Below are positions 23,124 through 30,631 of a stretch of DNA of 38,922 nt, in pieces. Under the pieces are notes generated by a model. It saw only the letters and a program-made list of their open reading frames with translations. It made no database searches and was not told the DNA's origin. Origin of the DNA: JAKAXG01 sp035702985 (GTDB taxonomy: Bacteria; Actinomycetota; Acidimicrobiia; Acidimicrobiales; Palsa-688); NCBI GenBank assembly GCA_035702985.1, contig DASSZD010000019.1:1-38922 (forward strand). Reading direction: 5' to 3'. A program made the position numbers and the translations under genes. Numbering within the stretch: the stretch's first letter is position 1; every line of letters begins with the position of its first letter.

Positions 23124-23773
23124 CCCCGGCCGGGGGGGCCGGGCAGGCCCCCGCCGAGGTGCGGACGGACGGGGCGGCCGAGCGGGTCGTGGGCGGCGCG
23201 CCGTCGGTTGCGGGCGGGGCGCGGTCCGTTGCGGGCGGGGCCGCGTCGGTTGCGGGCGGGGCGGGCGGGTCGTCCGGGGCCATGGTTGCGGCCGGGGCCA
23301 CCGGGGCTGGCGAGCCGGTCGGGGCCGAGTCGGGCGAGGAGCGGCTGCTGAGCATCGGCGCCGCCGCCGCCCGGGCCGGGGTGACCGAGCGGGCCCTGCG
23401 CTACTACCAGGAGCTGGGCCTCCTGGTCCCCTGCGCCCACACCAAAGGCGGCATGCGCCGCTACTCGGAGAAGGACCTGGAGCGGGTGGCCCGCATCCGG
23501 GAGCTGCAGACCCTGCTGGGCCTGAACCTGGACGAGATCGCCGGGGTGCTGCGCAACGAGGACCGCACGGCCCAGATCCGGGCCGCCTACCACGACAAGG
23601 GCACCGACGCCGCCGAACGGCGACGGCTGCTGCAGGAGTCGCTGGGCCTGGCCCGGGAGTTGCGCCAGACGGTGGAGGCCAAGCGGGCCGAGCTGGACAG
23701 CTTCCTGGCCGACCTGGACACCCGCATAGACAAGATCGAGTCGCTGCTCGCCGGCCGTCGCCCCCCGACCTGA
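23120..23773 (+). CDS. MerR-family transcriptional regulator with repetitive N-terminal extension
   Basis: 217 aa. The MerR winged helix-turn-helix occupies about residues 76-145 (SIGAAAARAGVTERALRYYQ, then GGMRRYSEKDLERVARI and LLGLNLDEIAGVL), followed by a coiled-coil dimerisation helix to about residue 210. There is no cysteine-rich metal loop or separate drug-binding domain, so the effector is unclear. The first 75 residues are unusual: a low-complexity Gly/Ala/Val segment with three tandem SVAGGA-type heptads encoded by 21-bp repeats. The start overlaps the exporter stop in ATGA. A later ATG at codon 55 could give a version without most of the extension. Probably regulates the coupled exporter. 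Confidence 0.85.
   Translation: MTPAGGAGQAPAEVRTDGAAERVVGGAPSVAGGARSVAGGAASVAGGAGGSSGAMVAAGATGAGEPVGAESGEERLLSIGAAAARAGVTERALRYYQELGLLVPCAHTKGGMRRYSEKDLERVARIRELQTLLGLNLDEIAGVLRNEDRTAQIRAAYHDKGTDAAERRRLLQESLGLARELRQTVEAKRAELDSFLADLDTRIDKIESLLAGRRPPT
23204..23266 (+). repeat. Three 21-bp tandem repeats inside the MerR gene
   Basis: Three in-frame copies spaced exactly 21 bp, each containing GTTGCGGGCGGGG. They encode SVAGGAR, SVAGGAA and SVAGGAG. Length can vary without a frameshift. Confidence 0.85.
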
Positions 23774-23807
23774 CCCGGCGGCCGGCGCGCTTGGGTGCTG
23801 TCGCGGG

Positions 23808-23856
23808 TCGAGGGGGTGGGTTTCTGCCCTGAGGGGGCAATACGACACCCCTCGAG
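23808..23856. repeat. 49-bp dispersed hairpin element, copy 1
   Basis: Outer arms TCGAGGGGGTG and CACCCCTCGAG pair with one bulged G. An inner hairpin is TGCCC-TGA-GGGGGCA. It differs from copy 3 at two positions and from copy 2 at three. Confidence 0.8.
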
Positions 23857-23915
23857 CAGTGGGGGCCGGTCGGCCCGGGTCGGCGTCGGCCGGCGCGCTT
23901 GGGTGCTGTGGGGGG

Positions 23916-23964
23916 TCGAGGGGGTGGGTTTCTGCCCGGAGGGGGCAACTCGACACCCCTCGAG
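23916..23964. repeat. 49-bp dispersed hairpin element, copy 2
   Basis: Same length and arms as copy 1, with the inner loop reading CGG rather than TGA and a CT in place of TA before CGACACCCC. Lies 108 bp after copy 1 in the same orientation. Confidence 0.8.
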
Positions 23965-24077
23965 GCGGCGGGGGGTCGGGGCCGGTCGGCCCGGGTCGGC
24001 GTCGGCCCACGGGACACAACAGCACCCGCCGGCGGGCCGTTCTGCTTAAGGATCCACGAAAGGGGAAGAAGCCACCG

Positions 24078-24431
24078 GTGAGGACCGCGCTCGCCGTAGC
24101 TGTCGGACAAGGGGCCGCCGGGGCCGTCATGGCTGTCACCCCGGATGCGGCCGCCCGCATGACGTCGGGAGGTGGGAGCCCGCCCCCGGGATGGCTGGTG
24201 CGGGTGCTGGGCGGCCGGATGGCGCTGCAGGGGATGGTCCTGCAATGGGTCCGGCTCCGCCACCGCAATGATCTGGGCCGGGTCTACCGGCTGGGGGCGG
24301 TGGTGGACCTGCTGCACGGGGCCAGCATGATCGGCGCCGCCGCGGCCTTCCCCCGGTACCGGCGCAGCGCCCTGCTGTCCGCCACCCTGGCCTTCGTGGC
24401 CGCCGGCATGGAAACGGCGGCGGCCAGATGA
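24078..24431 (+). CDS. Small membrane protein of unknown function
   Basis: 117 aa from a GTG; an open frame extending upstream runs into the repeat region and is rejected. Hydrophobic segments: TALAVAVGQGAAGAVMAV, roughly YRLGAVVDLLHGASMIGAAAAF, and ALLSATLAFVAAGM. A loop holds RVLGGRMALQGMVLQWVRLRHR. No family recognised. It overlaps the next gene (GH15) by 4 nt in ATGA, so the two are probably translated together. GGGGA lies about 14 nt before the start, a poor spacing. Function cannot be inferred beyond a possible link to the glycosidase. Confidence 0.7.
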   Translation: MRTALAVAVGQGAAGAVMAVTPDAAARMTSGGGSPPPGWLVRVLGGRMALQGMVLQWVRLRHRNDLGRVYRLGAVVDLLHGASMIGAAAAFPRYRRSALLSATLAFVAAGMETAAAR

Positions 24432-26182
24432 ACCAACCGGACCCGGACTTCCCGCCCCACATCCTGCGGGAGTACTCCCTGGTCGCCGACGGGGAGCGGG
24501 GTGCGCTCATCGGTCCCCGCGGGGACATCGCCTGGATGTGCGCCCCGACCTGGGACAGCGGCTCGGTGTTCTCATCGCTGATCGGCGGGGCAGGCGTGTA
24601 CGGCGTCACCCCCCAGTCCCGTTTCGTGTGGGGCGGCTACTACGAGCCGGGGACCCTCATCTGGCGCAGCCGGTGGGTCACCGAGGACGGGGTGGTGGAG
24701 TGCCGGGAGGCCCTGGCCTTCCCCGGCGAGCGGGACCGGGCGGTGCTGCTCCGCCGGATCGTCGCCTTCGACCGCGACGCCCGGGTCCGGGTGGAACTGG
24801 AACCGCGGGCCGGGTACGGATCCCACAAGCTGACCGACCTGTCCGAGGACGGCGGGATCTGGACCGGTCGCAGCGCCGACCTGCGGATGCGCTGGCAGGG
24901 CGGCCGGGGGGCGCAGGTGACGTCCAGGAGGGATCGCCGGTTCCTGACCCTGGAGCTGACGGTGCCGGCCGGAACCCACCACGACCTGGTGCTGGAGATC
25001 GCCCCCCGAGTCCTGCACGAGGATCCCGTCGTGGCCGACGACGCCTGGCAGGCCACCGAGGCCGGCTGGGCCGCCGCCGTGCCCCACCTGGAGCACTGCG
25101 TGAGCGCGGCCGATGCCCGTCAGTCCTATGCCGTGCTGCGGGGGCTGACGTCCTCCGGCGGCGGCATGGTGGCGGCGGCCACCACCAGCCTGCCGGAGCG
25201 GGCCGAGACCGGCCGCAACTACGACGACCGCTACGTGTGGATCCGGGACCAGTGCTACGCCGGTCAGGCGTCGGCGGCGGCGGGCGACAGCCGCCTGGTC
25301 GCCGACGCCGCCCGCTTCGTCGGGTCCATGCTGCTCGAGCACGGATCGTCCCTGGCCCCCGCCTACACGATCGGTGGCGACCCGGTCCCCGACCAGTACG
25401 AGCTGGGCCTGCCCGGCTACCCGGGTGGCTTCGACCGGGTGGGGAACTGGGTTAACCAGCAGTTCCAGCTGGACGCCTTCGGCGAGTCCCTGCTGCTCAT
25501 GGCCGCCGCCGAGCGCTGCGGCGTGCTCGACACCGAGGGCTGGAAGGCGGTGGAGACGGCCGCCACCGGCATCGCCGAACGCTGGCAGGAGCCCGACGCC
25601 GGCATCTGGGAGATCGACAACCGGCCCTGGACCCACAGCCGCCTCATCGCCGCCGCCGGCCTGCGGGCCGCGGCCGCCGTGTCACCCCCGGGGCGGTCGG
25701 CGGCGGACTGGCTGGCCCTGGCCGACCGGATAGTGGCCGACACGGCGTCCAACTCCGTCCACCGCGACGGACACTGGATGCGCTCGCCGGACGACGAGGG
25801 TCTGGACGGGGCCCTGCTGCTGCTGCCGTTGCGGGGGGCCGTCCCCGCCGACGATCCCCGCTCGGTGGCCACCCTCCGGGCCTACCAGCGGGACCTGGTG
25901 GAGCACGGTTACGCCTACCGGTTCCGGCAGGGGCCGGGCCGGCTGGGGGATTCCGAGGGGTCGTTCAGCCTGTGCGGTTTCGTCGTGGCGATGGCCCTGG
26001 CCCAGCAAGGGGAGCGGAGCGAAGCCCTGCGCTGGTTCGAGCGGATCAAGGCGGCCTGCGGTCCCCCCATGCTGTACTCGGAGGAGTACGACGTGGCCGA
26101 GCATCAGATGCGCGGCAACATCCCGCAGGCGTTCGTGCACGCCGTTATGCTCGAGGCGTCCGCCCGCCTGGCCGGGGAATAG
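24428..26182 (+). CDS. Glycoside hydrolase family 15 protein (glucoamylase/trehalase-like)
   Basis: 584 aa, cytoplasmic (no signal peptide). N-terminal beta-sandwich domain (about residues 10-240; opening ILREYSLVADGERGALIGP with DIAWMCAPTWDS) and C-terminal (alpha/alpha)6 barrel (about 250-584) containing RNYDDRYVWIRDQCYAG and RPWTHSRLIAAAGL. Candidate catalytic residues are Glu395 (DAGIWEID, general acid) and Glu552 or Glu553 (LYSEEYDVAEHQMRGNIPQAF, base). Actinobacterial homologues of this shape act as trehalases or on short alpha-glucans, releasing beta-glucose by inversion. Start overlaps the preceding small membrane gene; the DUF72 gene follows 14 nt after the stop. Substrate choice between trehalose and maltooligosaccharide is not resolved. 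Confidence 0.87.
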   Translation: MNQPDPDFPPHILREYSLVADGERGALIGPRGDIAWMCAPTWDSGSVFSSLIGGAGVYGVTPQSRFVWGGYYEPGTLIWRSRWVTEDGVVECREALAFPGERDRAVLLRRIVAFDRDARVRVELEPRAGYGSHKLTDLSEDGGIWTGRSADLRMRWQGGRGAQVTSRRDRRFLTLELTVPAGTHHDLVLEIAPRVLHEDPVVADDAWQATEAGWAAAVPHLEHCVSAADARQSYAVLRGLTSSGGGMVAAATTSLPERAETGRNYDDRYVWIRDQCYAGQASAAAGDSRLVADAARFVGSMLLEHGSSLAPAYTIGGDPVPDQYELGLPGYPGGFDRVGNWVNQQFQLDAFGESLLLMAAAERCGVLDTEGWKAVETAATGIAERWQEPDAGIWEIDNRPWTHSRLIAAAGLRAAAAVSPPGRSAADWLALADRIVADTASNSVHRDGHWMRSPDDEGLDGALLLLPLRGAVPADDPRSVATLRAYQRDLVEHGYAYRFRQGPGRLGDSEGSFSLCGFVVAMALAQQGERSEALRWFERIKAACGPPMLYSEEYDVAEHQMRGNIPQAFVHAVMLEASARLAGE

Positions 26183-26196
26183 CGGAGGTCGAGCCG

Positions 26197-26970
26197 TTGC
26201 CGGTGTGGATCGGCACCTCGGGATGGCAGTACCGGGACTGGAAGGGGCTGTTCTACCCGCGGTCGCTGCCCCAGCGCAGCTGGTTGGACCACTACCTGGA
26301 GCGCTTCGCCACCGTCGAGCTCAACAACTCGTTCTACCGGCTGCCCCCGGCGGAGACCTTCCGTCACTGGCGGGAGGCCACACCGGAGGGTTTCGTGTTC
26401 GCGGTCAAGGCCAGCCGGTACCTGACCCACATCAAGAGGCTGGCGGACCCGGCCGAACCGGTCACCCGGCTGATGGAGCGGGCATCGGAGCTGGGGGACC
26501 GGCTGGGGCCGGTGCTGTTGCAGCTGCCCCCCAACCTCCGCGCCGACCCGGCCGCCCTGGACGAGACCCTGAAGCAGTTCCCCCGGGGCGTGCGGGTAGC
26601 GGTCGAGGTGCGCCACCCCAGTTGGTGCACCGACCAGGTCAGGGGCGTCCTGGAACGGCGGGGCGCGGCCTGGTGCATGGCCGACGGCGGCCCGGTACGC
26701 CTGCCCCGGTGGCGGACCGCCGACTGGGCCTATGTCCGCTTCCACCGGGGGACCGGCACCCCCGAGTCGTGCTACACCCGCTCGCCGCTCGAGACCTGGG
26801 CCCGCCACCTGGCCGAGCTGTGCGGTCCGTCTCGGGACATCTACTGCTACTTCAACAACGACGCCCACGGGTGCGCGGTACGCGACGCCCGACGGTTCGG
26901 GTCGGCCGCCCGCCGGGCCGGGCTCACCCCGACCAGGGTTCCCGGCGTCCGGGAGACACCGGTGCGCTGA
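26197..26970 (+). CDS. DUF72 family protein
   Basis: 257 aa, a TIM-barrel-like family (YecE) of unknown biochemical role. Family signatures: WIGTSGWQYRDWKGLFYP at the start, ELNNSFYRLPPAETFRHWR, FAVKASRYLTHIKRL, VLLQLPPNL, AVEVRHPSW and, near the end, DIYCYFNNDAHGCAVRDA. The TTG start is chosen because GGAGGT lies 7 nt upstream; a GTG two codons later is the alternative. The gene follows GH15 by 14 nt, so it is probably the third gene of that operon. It converges with the degenerate STAS gene. Confidence 0.85.
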   Translation: MPVWIGTSGWQYRDWKGLFYPRSLPQRSWLDHYLERFATVELNNSFYRLPPAETFRHWREATPEGFVFAVKASRYLTHIKRLADPAEPVTRLMERASELGDRLGPVLLQLPPNLRADPAALDETLKQFPRGVRVAVEVRHPSWCTDQVRGVLERRGAAWCMADGGPVRLPRWRTADWAYVRFHRGTGTPESCYTRSPLETWARHLAELCGPSRDIYCYFNNDAHGCAVRDARRFGSAARRAGLTPTRVPGVRETPVR

Positions 26971-27008
26971 CCGGCGGGAACCGGGCCGGAGCGGCCCCTA
27001 ATGGGCCC

Positions 27009-27404
27009 CTAGCTGGAGCAGATCTCTATCTCGGCCCGGTCGACCATGGCCCGGATGCCCGGCGCCGCCCCGTCGAGCCGGAACCGGCCGCCCCGGGCCG
27101 CCACGTAGTGGCCGAAACCGACGATGAGGCGGGCTCCCACCGGGTCCATCGCCTCGAGGCCGCTCAGGTCCATCACCACCTCGTCGCAGGCCCGGCACCC
27201 CAGCAGGTCGACGTGGTTGTCGAGCAGCCGGACCGTGTCGGCGCACAACCGGCCGGTGAGGCGGAGAACGCAGCGGTTGTGGCTCTGGTCCGTCCAGATG
27301 GCCAGGCCGGCCCGGTCCGGGCCGCCCGCCACCAGTGGAGTCCGCCTCGAGATTCCGGGATCCTCATCCATAGAGCTGTCGGATCCCGGCATGGCTACCG
27401 TCAT
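27009..27404 (-). CDS. STAS-domain protein with degenerate phosphorylation loop
   Basis: 131 aa; the ATG preceded by GAAGG at 5 nt is chosen over an upstream ATG at 27461. The C-terminal 100 residues follow the STAS pattern: CVLRLTGRLCADTVRLLDNHV, then VVMDLSGLEAMDPVGARLIVGFG. In place of the D-S-S-G loop that anti-sigma kinases phosphorylate it has Asp87-Pro-Val-Gly, so it should not be phosphorylatable there. It could be a constitutive antagonist, a decoy, or a sensor subunit. It has four cysteines (45, 54, 70, 73), with C70-R-A-C73 suggesting possible redox or metal sensitivity. The gene sits behind an excellent sigma-B-like promoter, as expected of a feedback component of a partner-switching system. 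Confidence 0.75.
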   Translation of the reverse strand: MTVAMPGSDSSMDEDPGISRRTPLVAGGPDRAGLAIWTDQSHNRCVLRLTGRLCADTVRLLDNHVDLLGCRACDEVVMDLSGLEAMDPVGARLIVGFGHYVAARGGRFRLDGAAPGIRAMVDRAEIEICSS

Positions 27405-27437
27405 AGGAACCTTCTTCCTGGACACAGCGGCCGGTAC

Positions 27438-27463
27438 ATACCCGCAGTAGGTAAAAGTCAAAC
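27438..27463 (-). promoter_or_regulatory. Sigma-B/SigF-type promoter for the degenerate STAS gene
   Basis: Minus-strand GTTT, 16-nt spacer, GGGTAT, full match to the consensus. Start predicted near 27431, giving a leader of about 27 nt with its ribosome-binding site. Confidence 0.72.
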
Positions 27464-27476
27464 TGCGGCCGTTGAC

Positions 27477-27482
27477 GGGTAT
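27477..27482 (+). promoter_or_regulatory. GGGTAT -10-like box upstream of the FPASDPP small protein
   Basis: GGGTAT on the plus strand, divergent from the STAS promoter, with only GTCA at the -35 distance. Plausible but weaker sigma-B-type promoter, about 48 nt before the ATG. Confidence 0.35.
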
Positions 27483-27529
27483 GGATTAGATCCGGGCACA
27501 CCCGGCGCGAATACAAGGAGTGGCCGAAC

Positions 27530-27748
27530 ATGTCAGATGCCGACAATCAGATGGGCGGAACCGGCGGGGAGACCGGGCGGGAGCCGGGCGGACCGCCCCG
27601 CTCCGGGGCGTCCCAGGAGGCCGCCGAGCAGGCCCCCGAAGGCGGCCGCCCCGACGGCGGGAGCGGGACCGGAGAGCAGGATCAGCAGGCCGTGACCGAG
27701 GAGTCCAAGGAGTCCTTCCCGGCCAGCGATCCGCCCGCGAACTACTGA
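27530..27748 (+). CDS. Small disordered protein with C-terminal ESFPASDPP motif
   Basis: 72 aa. Gly, Glu, Gln and Pro dominate, no hydrophobic core is visible, and the chain is probably disordered. The C-terminus EESKESFPASDPPANY matches a short motif (ESFPASDPP) seen at the end of many small uncharacterised bacterial proteins. AAGGAG lies 9 nt before the ATG, so translation should be efficient. A GGGTAT box upstream hints at stress-sigma control, shared with the divergent STAS gene. Function unknown. Confidence 0.75.
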   Translation: MSDADNQMGGTGGETGREPGGPPRSGASQEAAEQAPEGGRPDGGSGTGEQDQQAVTEESKESFPASDPPANY

Positions 27749-27799
27749 ACAGCCGGGCCCGGCCCGGCCCCGCCGGCAGGCTCTAAGGTGGCCGGCCAT

Positions 27800-28609
27800 A
27801 TGGCTGCCGACCCCTACGACGCCTTTCCCGGCCTGCACTTCGACCGCCCGGACGACGGGGTGCTGCGCATCACCCTGGACGCCCCCGGGCTCAACGCCGT
27901 GTCGCCGTCGGTGCACCGGGAGCTGGCCGAGGTGTGGCTGGCGGTGGACCGGGACCCCGATACCAGGGTGGCCCTGCTGACCGGCGCCGGCCGGGCCTTC
28001 TCCGCCGGGGGGTCGTTCGAGCTGATCGACGGCACCATCAACGACTACGCCACCCGGACCCGGGTCCTGCGGGAGGCCCGCGACCTGGTGTTCAACGTCA
28101 TCAACTGCTCCAAGGCGGTGGTCTCGGCCATACACGGCCCGGCCGTCGGGGCCGGCCTGGTCGCCGCCCTGCTGGCCGACGTCTCGGTGGCCGCCCGCTC
28201 GGCCCGGATCATCGACGGCCACACCCGTCTCGGGGTGGCCGCCGGCGATCACGCCGCCATCTGCTGGCCTCTGCTGTGCGGCATGGCGAAAGCCAAGTAC
28301 TACCTGCTCACCTGCGAGACCCTGACCGGGGAGGAGGCCGAGCGCATCGGTCTGGTGTCGCTGTGCGTGGACGACGAGCGGGTCCAGGAGCGGGCCCTCG
28401 AGGTGGCGGCCAACCTGGCGGCCGGGGCCCAGTCGGCCATCCGCTGGACCAAGCACACCCTCAACCACTACTACCGGGCCCAGTCCGCCGTGTTCGACGC
28501 CAGCCTGGCCTACGAGTTCTACGGGTTCGGCGGACCCGACGCCGCTGAAGGCCTGGCCAGCCACCGGGAGAAGCGGGCTCCCCGCTTCGGCGGGCCCACC
28601 AGCGAATAG
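27800..28609 (+). CDS. Enoyl-CoA hydratase/isomerase (crotonase) family protein
   Basis: 269 aa. Crotonase fold with oxyanion-hole segments GRAFSAGGSFELI and AIHGPAVGAGLVAALLADVSVAA. The active-site region reads TRLGVAAGDHAAICWPLLCG, the AGD variant found in many actinobacterial EchA-type proteins, so the classic paired glutamates are not both obvious. Late block AKYYLLTCETLTGEEAERIGLV is typical. ATG with AAGGTGG 8 nt upstream is preferred over a GTG 12 nt earlier. Monocistronic, not embedded in a beta-oxidation cluster, so the acyl-CoA substrate is unknown. Confidence 0.83.
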   Translation: MAADPYDAFPGLHFDRPDDGVLRITLDAPGLNAVSPSVHRELAEVWLAVDRDPDTRVALLTGAGRAFSAGGSFELIDGTINDYATRTRVLREARDLVFNVINCSKAVVSAIHGPAVGAGLVAALLADVSVAARSARIIDGHTRLGVAAGDHAAICWPLLCGMAKAKYYLLTCETLTGEEAERIGLVSLCVDDERVQERALEVAANLAAGAQSAIRWTKHTLNHYYRAQSAVFDASLAYEFYGFGGPDAAEGLASHREKRAPRFGGPTSE

Positions 28610-28668
28610 CGGACCCCGCCCCGGGGGGACCGGACTTTTGCCGGCCGGTCCACGAGACTGTGGCCCGG

Positions 28669-29667
28669 ATGCGCCGACGCCCCCGCCCCCCCTGCCGCCT
28701 TAGACGCGCCGCGCTGGTGGCGGCCGCCTGCCTGCTGCTCTCCGCCTGCACCGCCGCCCGCCACGGCGCCGGGGCCGCCTCGGGCTCGGCGGCGGCCGGC
28801 TCCCCGCCGTCGCCGACCGCCGCCGCCCCCACGGCGAGCACCACCACCGTCCCCCCGACCACCACCACCACGGTTCCCCCGACCACCACCACGGCGGTGC
28901 CCGCCGGATGGTCGGCGGTCTCCCAGGTGGCGACCGGTCCGGCGGTGGAGCAGAAGACCGTCCGCACGGCCGACGGGGCGTCGGTGGTGCTGCTGCGCTT
29001 CGAGGCCGGACGTACCGTGTTCGACCTGCACGTGGGCAGCACCGACCCGCCCGGGGGGGCCGGGGTGCCCGCCTCGGCCGCCCCGGCGGTCAGCGCCGCC
29101 CAGCGGCCCGTCCTGCTGGCCGCCTTCAACGGCGGGTTCAAGACCGACACCGGCTCCGGCGGTTTCGAGGTGGACGGCATCGTCCTGAAGCCCCTGGTGG
29201 CGGGGTACGCCAGCCTGGTCATCGACAACGGCGGCCGGGCCCGGGTGGCGGTGTGGGGCCAGGACGCCCCGCAGCCGGGGGAGTCCATCGCCAGCGTCCG
29301 CCAGAACCTGGTCCCGCTCATCCGCAACGGGAGCCCGGCCGCCGACATCAGCTCCATCAACGCCTGGGGGGCCACGCTCTACGGCGCCAACTCGGTGGCC
29401 CGAAGCGCCCTGTGCAGCGATGCGGGCGGTAACCTCGTCTACGCCGGCAGCACCCGTGCGCTGCCCGTGGATCTCTCGACCGCCCTCACCGACGCTGGAT
29501 GTACGACCGCCATGGAGCTGGACATCAACCCCGAGTGGGTGCAGGCCGATGTGGCGGCCGCCCCCGGCGCCCCCCTCACCGCGGCCATCCCCGGCCAGAG
29601 CCGTCCCACCTCCCAGTACCTGACCGGCTGGACCCGCGACTTCGTGACCGTCCAGGCCGCCCCCTGA
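28669..29667 (+). CDS. Lipoprotein with phosphodiester glycosidase (NAGPA/DUF2233-like) domain
   Basis: 332 aa from ATG (a GTG three codons earlier is possible). Lipoprotein signal: Arg-rich start, hydrophobic ALVAAACLLLSAC with the lipobox Cys27. A linker of Ala/Ser then Thr/Pro repeats (TTTVPPTTTTTVPPTTTT) extends to about residue 80, suited to spanning the envelope. The globular part shows the NAGPA-family pattern: AAFNGGFKTDTGSGGFEVDG, SLVIDNGGRARV, QNLVPLIRNG, RSALC and MELDIN. This family cleaves phosphodiester-linked sugars in NAGPA and is found in bacterial envelope and exopolysaccharide contexts. It lies 4 nt upstream of the arabinose-lipid operon, so a role in envelope glycan remodelling is inferred. 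Confidence 0.8.
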   Translation: MRRRPRPPCRLRRAALVAAACLLLSACTAARHGAGAASGSAAAGSPPSPTAAAPTASTTTVPPTTTTTVPPTTTTAVPAGWSAVSQVATGPAVEQKTVRTADGASVVLLRFEAGRTVFDLHVGSTDPPGGAGVPASAAPAVSAAQRPVLLAAFNGGFKTDTGSGGFEVDGIVLKPLVAGYASLVIDNGGRARVAVWGQDAPQPGESIASVRQNLVPLIRNGSPAADISSINAWGATLYGANSVARSALCSDAGGNLVYAGSTRALPVDLSTALTDAGCTTAMELDINPEWVQADVAAAPGAPLTAAIPGQSRPTSQYLTGWTRDFVTVQAAP

Positions 29668-29671
29668 CCGC

Positions 29672-30631
29672 ATGCGACCGGCCCCCGAAGACACCTCCGA
29701 ACTGAGCCGTTCCACCGTGACCGACGGCACCGGGGACCGTCCGGCCCGGCGGGGCGGTGTCGCGGCCGGGCTGGTGCGGACCATGCGGGTGAAGCAGTGG
29801 ACCAAGAACGTGCTGGTCTTCGCCGCCCCCGGAGCGGCCGGGGTGCTGACCCACGGGACCGCCCTGCTGCACACCCTGGCGGCGTTCGGGTTGTTCTGCG
29901 CCGTGTCGTCGGGCACGTATTTCCTCAACGACGCCCTGGACGCCCCCGCCGACCGCAAGCACCCGGTGAAGCGGAACCGGCCGGTCGCCGCCGGGGTGAT
30001 CGGGGTCCCCACCGCCCTGGTCATGGCCGGGATCCTGATGGCCGGGGGTGTGATCCTGGGGGTGCTGCTCCGGCCCCAGCTGGGGCTGGCGCTGGGCATC
30101 TACGTGGTCCTGCAGGTGGCCTACAGCAGCTACCTCAAGCACCAGCCCATCTACGACCTGACCTGCGTGGCCGGCGGTTTCCTGATCCGGGCCATTGCCG
30201 GGGCGGTGGCGGTGCCGGTGGCCATCTCGGAGTGGTTCCTCATCGTCACCACCTTCGGCAGCCTGCTCATGGTGACCGGGAAGCGGCTGTCCGAGCACGC
30301 CGAGCTGGGGGAGGGCAGGGGCGGCCACCGGGCCACCCTCGACGCCTACACCACCACCTTCCTGAGGATCGTGGTGGCCCTGTCGGCCACGGCGGCGGTG
30401 GTGGGCTACAGCCTGTGGGCGTTCTCGTTGCAGACCGCCGCCATCCACCACAACGACGGGATCTACTACCAGCTGTCGATCATCCCGGTCCTGCTGGCCC
30501 TGCTGCACTTCACCTTCCTCATCGACAGCGGCAAGGGGGCCCGGCCGGAGGAATTGGTGCTCGGCGACCGGCAGCTGCAGCTGATGGGGCTGATCTGGGC
30601 GGTACTGTTCGCCCTCGGTGTCTACGGTTAG
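29672..30631 (+). CDS. ubiA: Decaprenyl-phosphate phosphoribosyltransferase-like UbiA-family protein
   Basis: 319 aa, about 8-9 transmembrane helices. UbiA prenyltransferase motifs: GTYFLNDALDAPADRKHP (NDxxDxxxD, Mg/prenyl-phosphate site) and YSSYLKHQPIYDLTCVAGGFLIRAIAG. RMKQW-like opening MRVKQWTKNVLVFAAP is typical of the decaprenyl-phosphate 5-phosphoribosyltransferase branch (Rv3806c), which moves ribose-5-phosphate from PRPP to polyprenyl phosphate. The following genes are the DprE1 and DprE2 homologues that complete epimerisation to arabinose. It overlaps dprE1 by 14 nt. A phosphatase for the intermediate (Rv3807c-like) is not in the window. The first 30 residues are hydrophilic and the start is not well supported; later starts are possible. 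Confidence 0.85.
   Translation: MRPAPEDTSELSRSTVTDGTGDRPARRGGVAAGLVRTMRVKQWTKNVLVFAAPGAAGVLTHGTALLHTLAAFGLFCAVSSGTYFLNDALDAPADRKHPVKRNRPVAAGVIGVPTALVMAGILMAGGVILGVLLRPQLGLALGIYVVLQVAYSSYLKHQPIYDLTCVAGGFLIRAIAGAVAVPVAISEWFLIVTTFGSLLMVTGKRLSEHAELGEGRGGHRATLDAYTTTFLRIVVALSATAAVVGYSLWAFSLQTAAIHHNDGIYYQLSIIPVLLALLHFTFLIDSGKGARPEELVLGDRQLQLMGLIWAVLFALGVYG

Larger units (their letters stand above)
23781..24004. repeat. Tandem duplication of a ~110-bp intergenic unit
   Basis: This fills most of the 304-bp gap between MerR and the next operon; no gene is seen in it. Unit 1 (23781-23888) and unit 2 (23889-24004) both begin GCCGGCGCGCTTGGGTGCTG, contain one 49-bp hairpin element, and end with a GGCCGGTCGGCCCGGGTCGG-type tail. 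They differ by short indels and substitutions. Confidence 0.8.

Noticed and set aside
23781..24004. Possible CRISPR array from the repeated units
   Set aside because: Only two units, about 110 bp, with no short direct repeats and unique spacers of regular size; no cas genes nearby.
21849..24317. An 822-codon minus-strand frame across the second exporter, MerR and the repeat region
   Set aside because: Low-complexity translation; opposite to supported genes and through tandem repeats.
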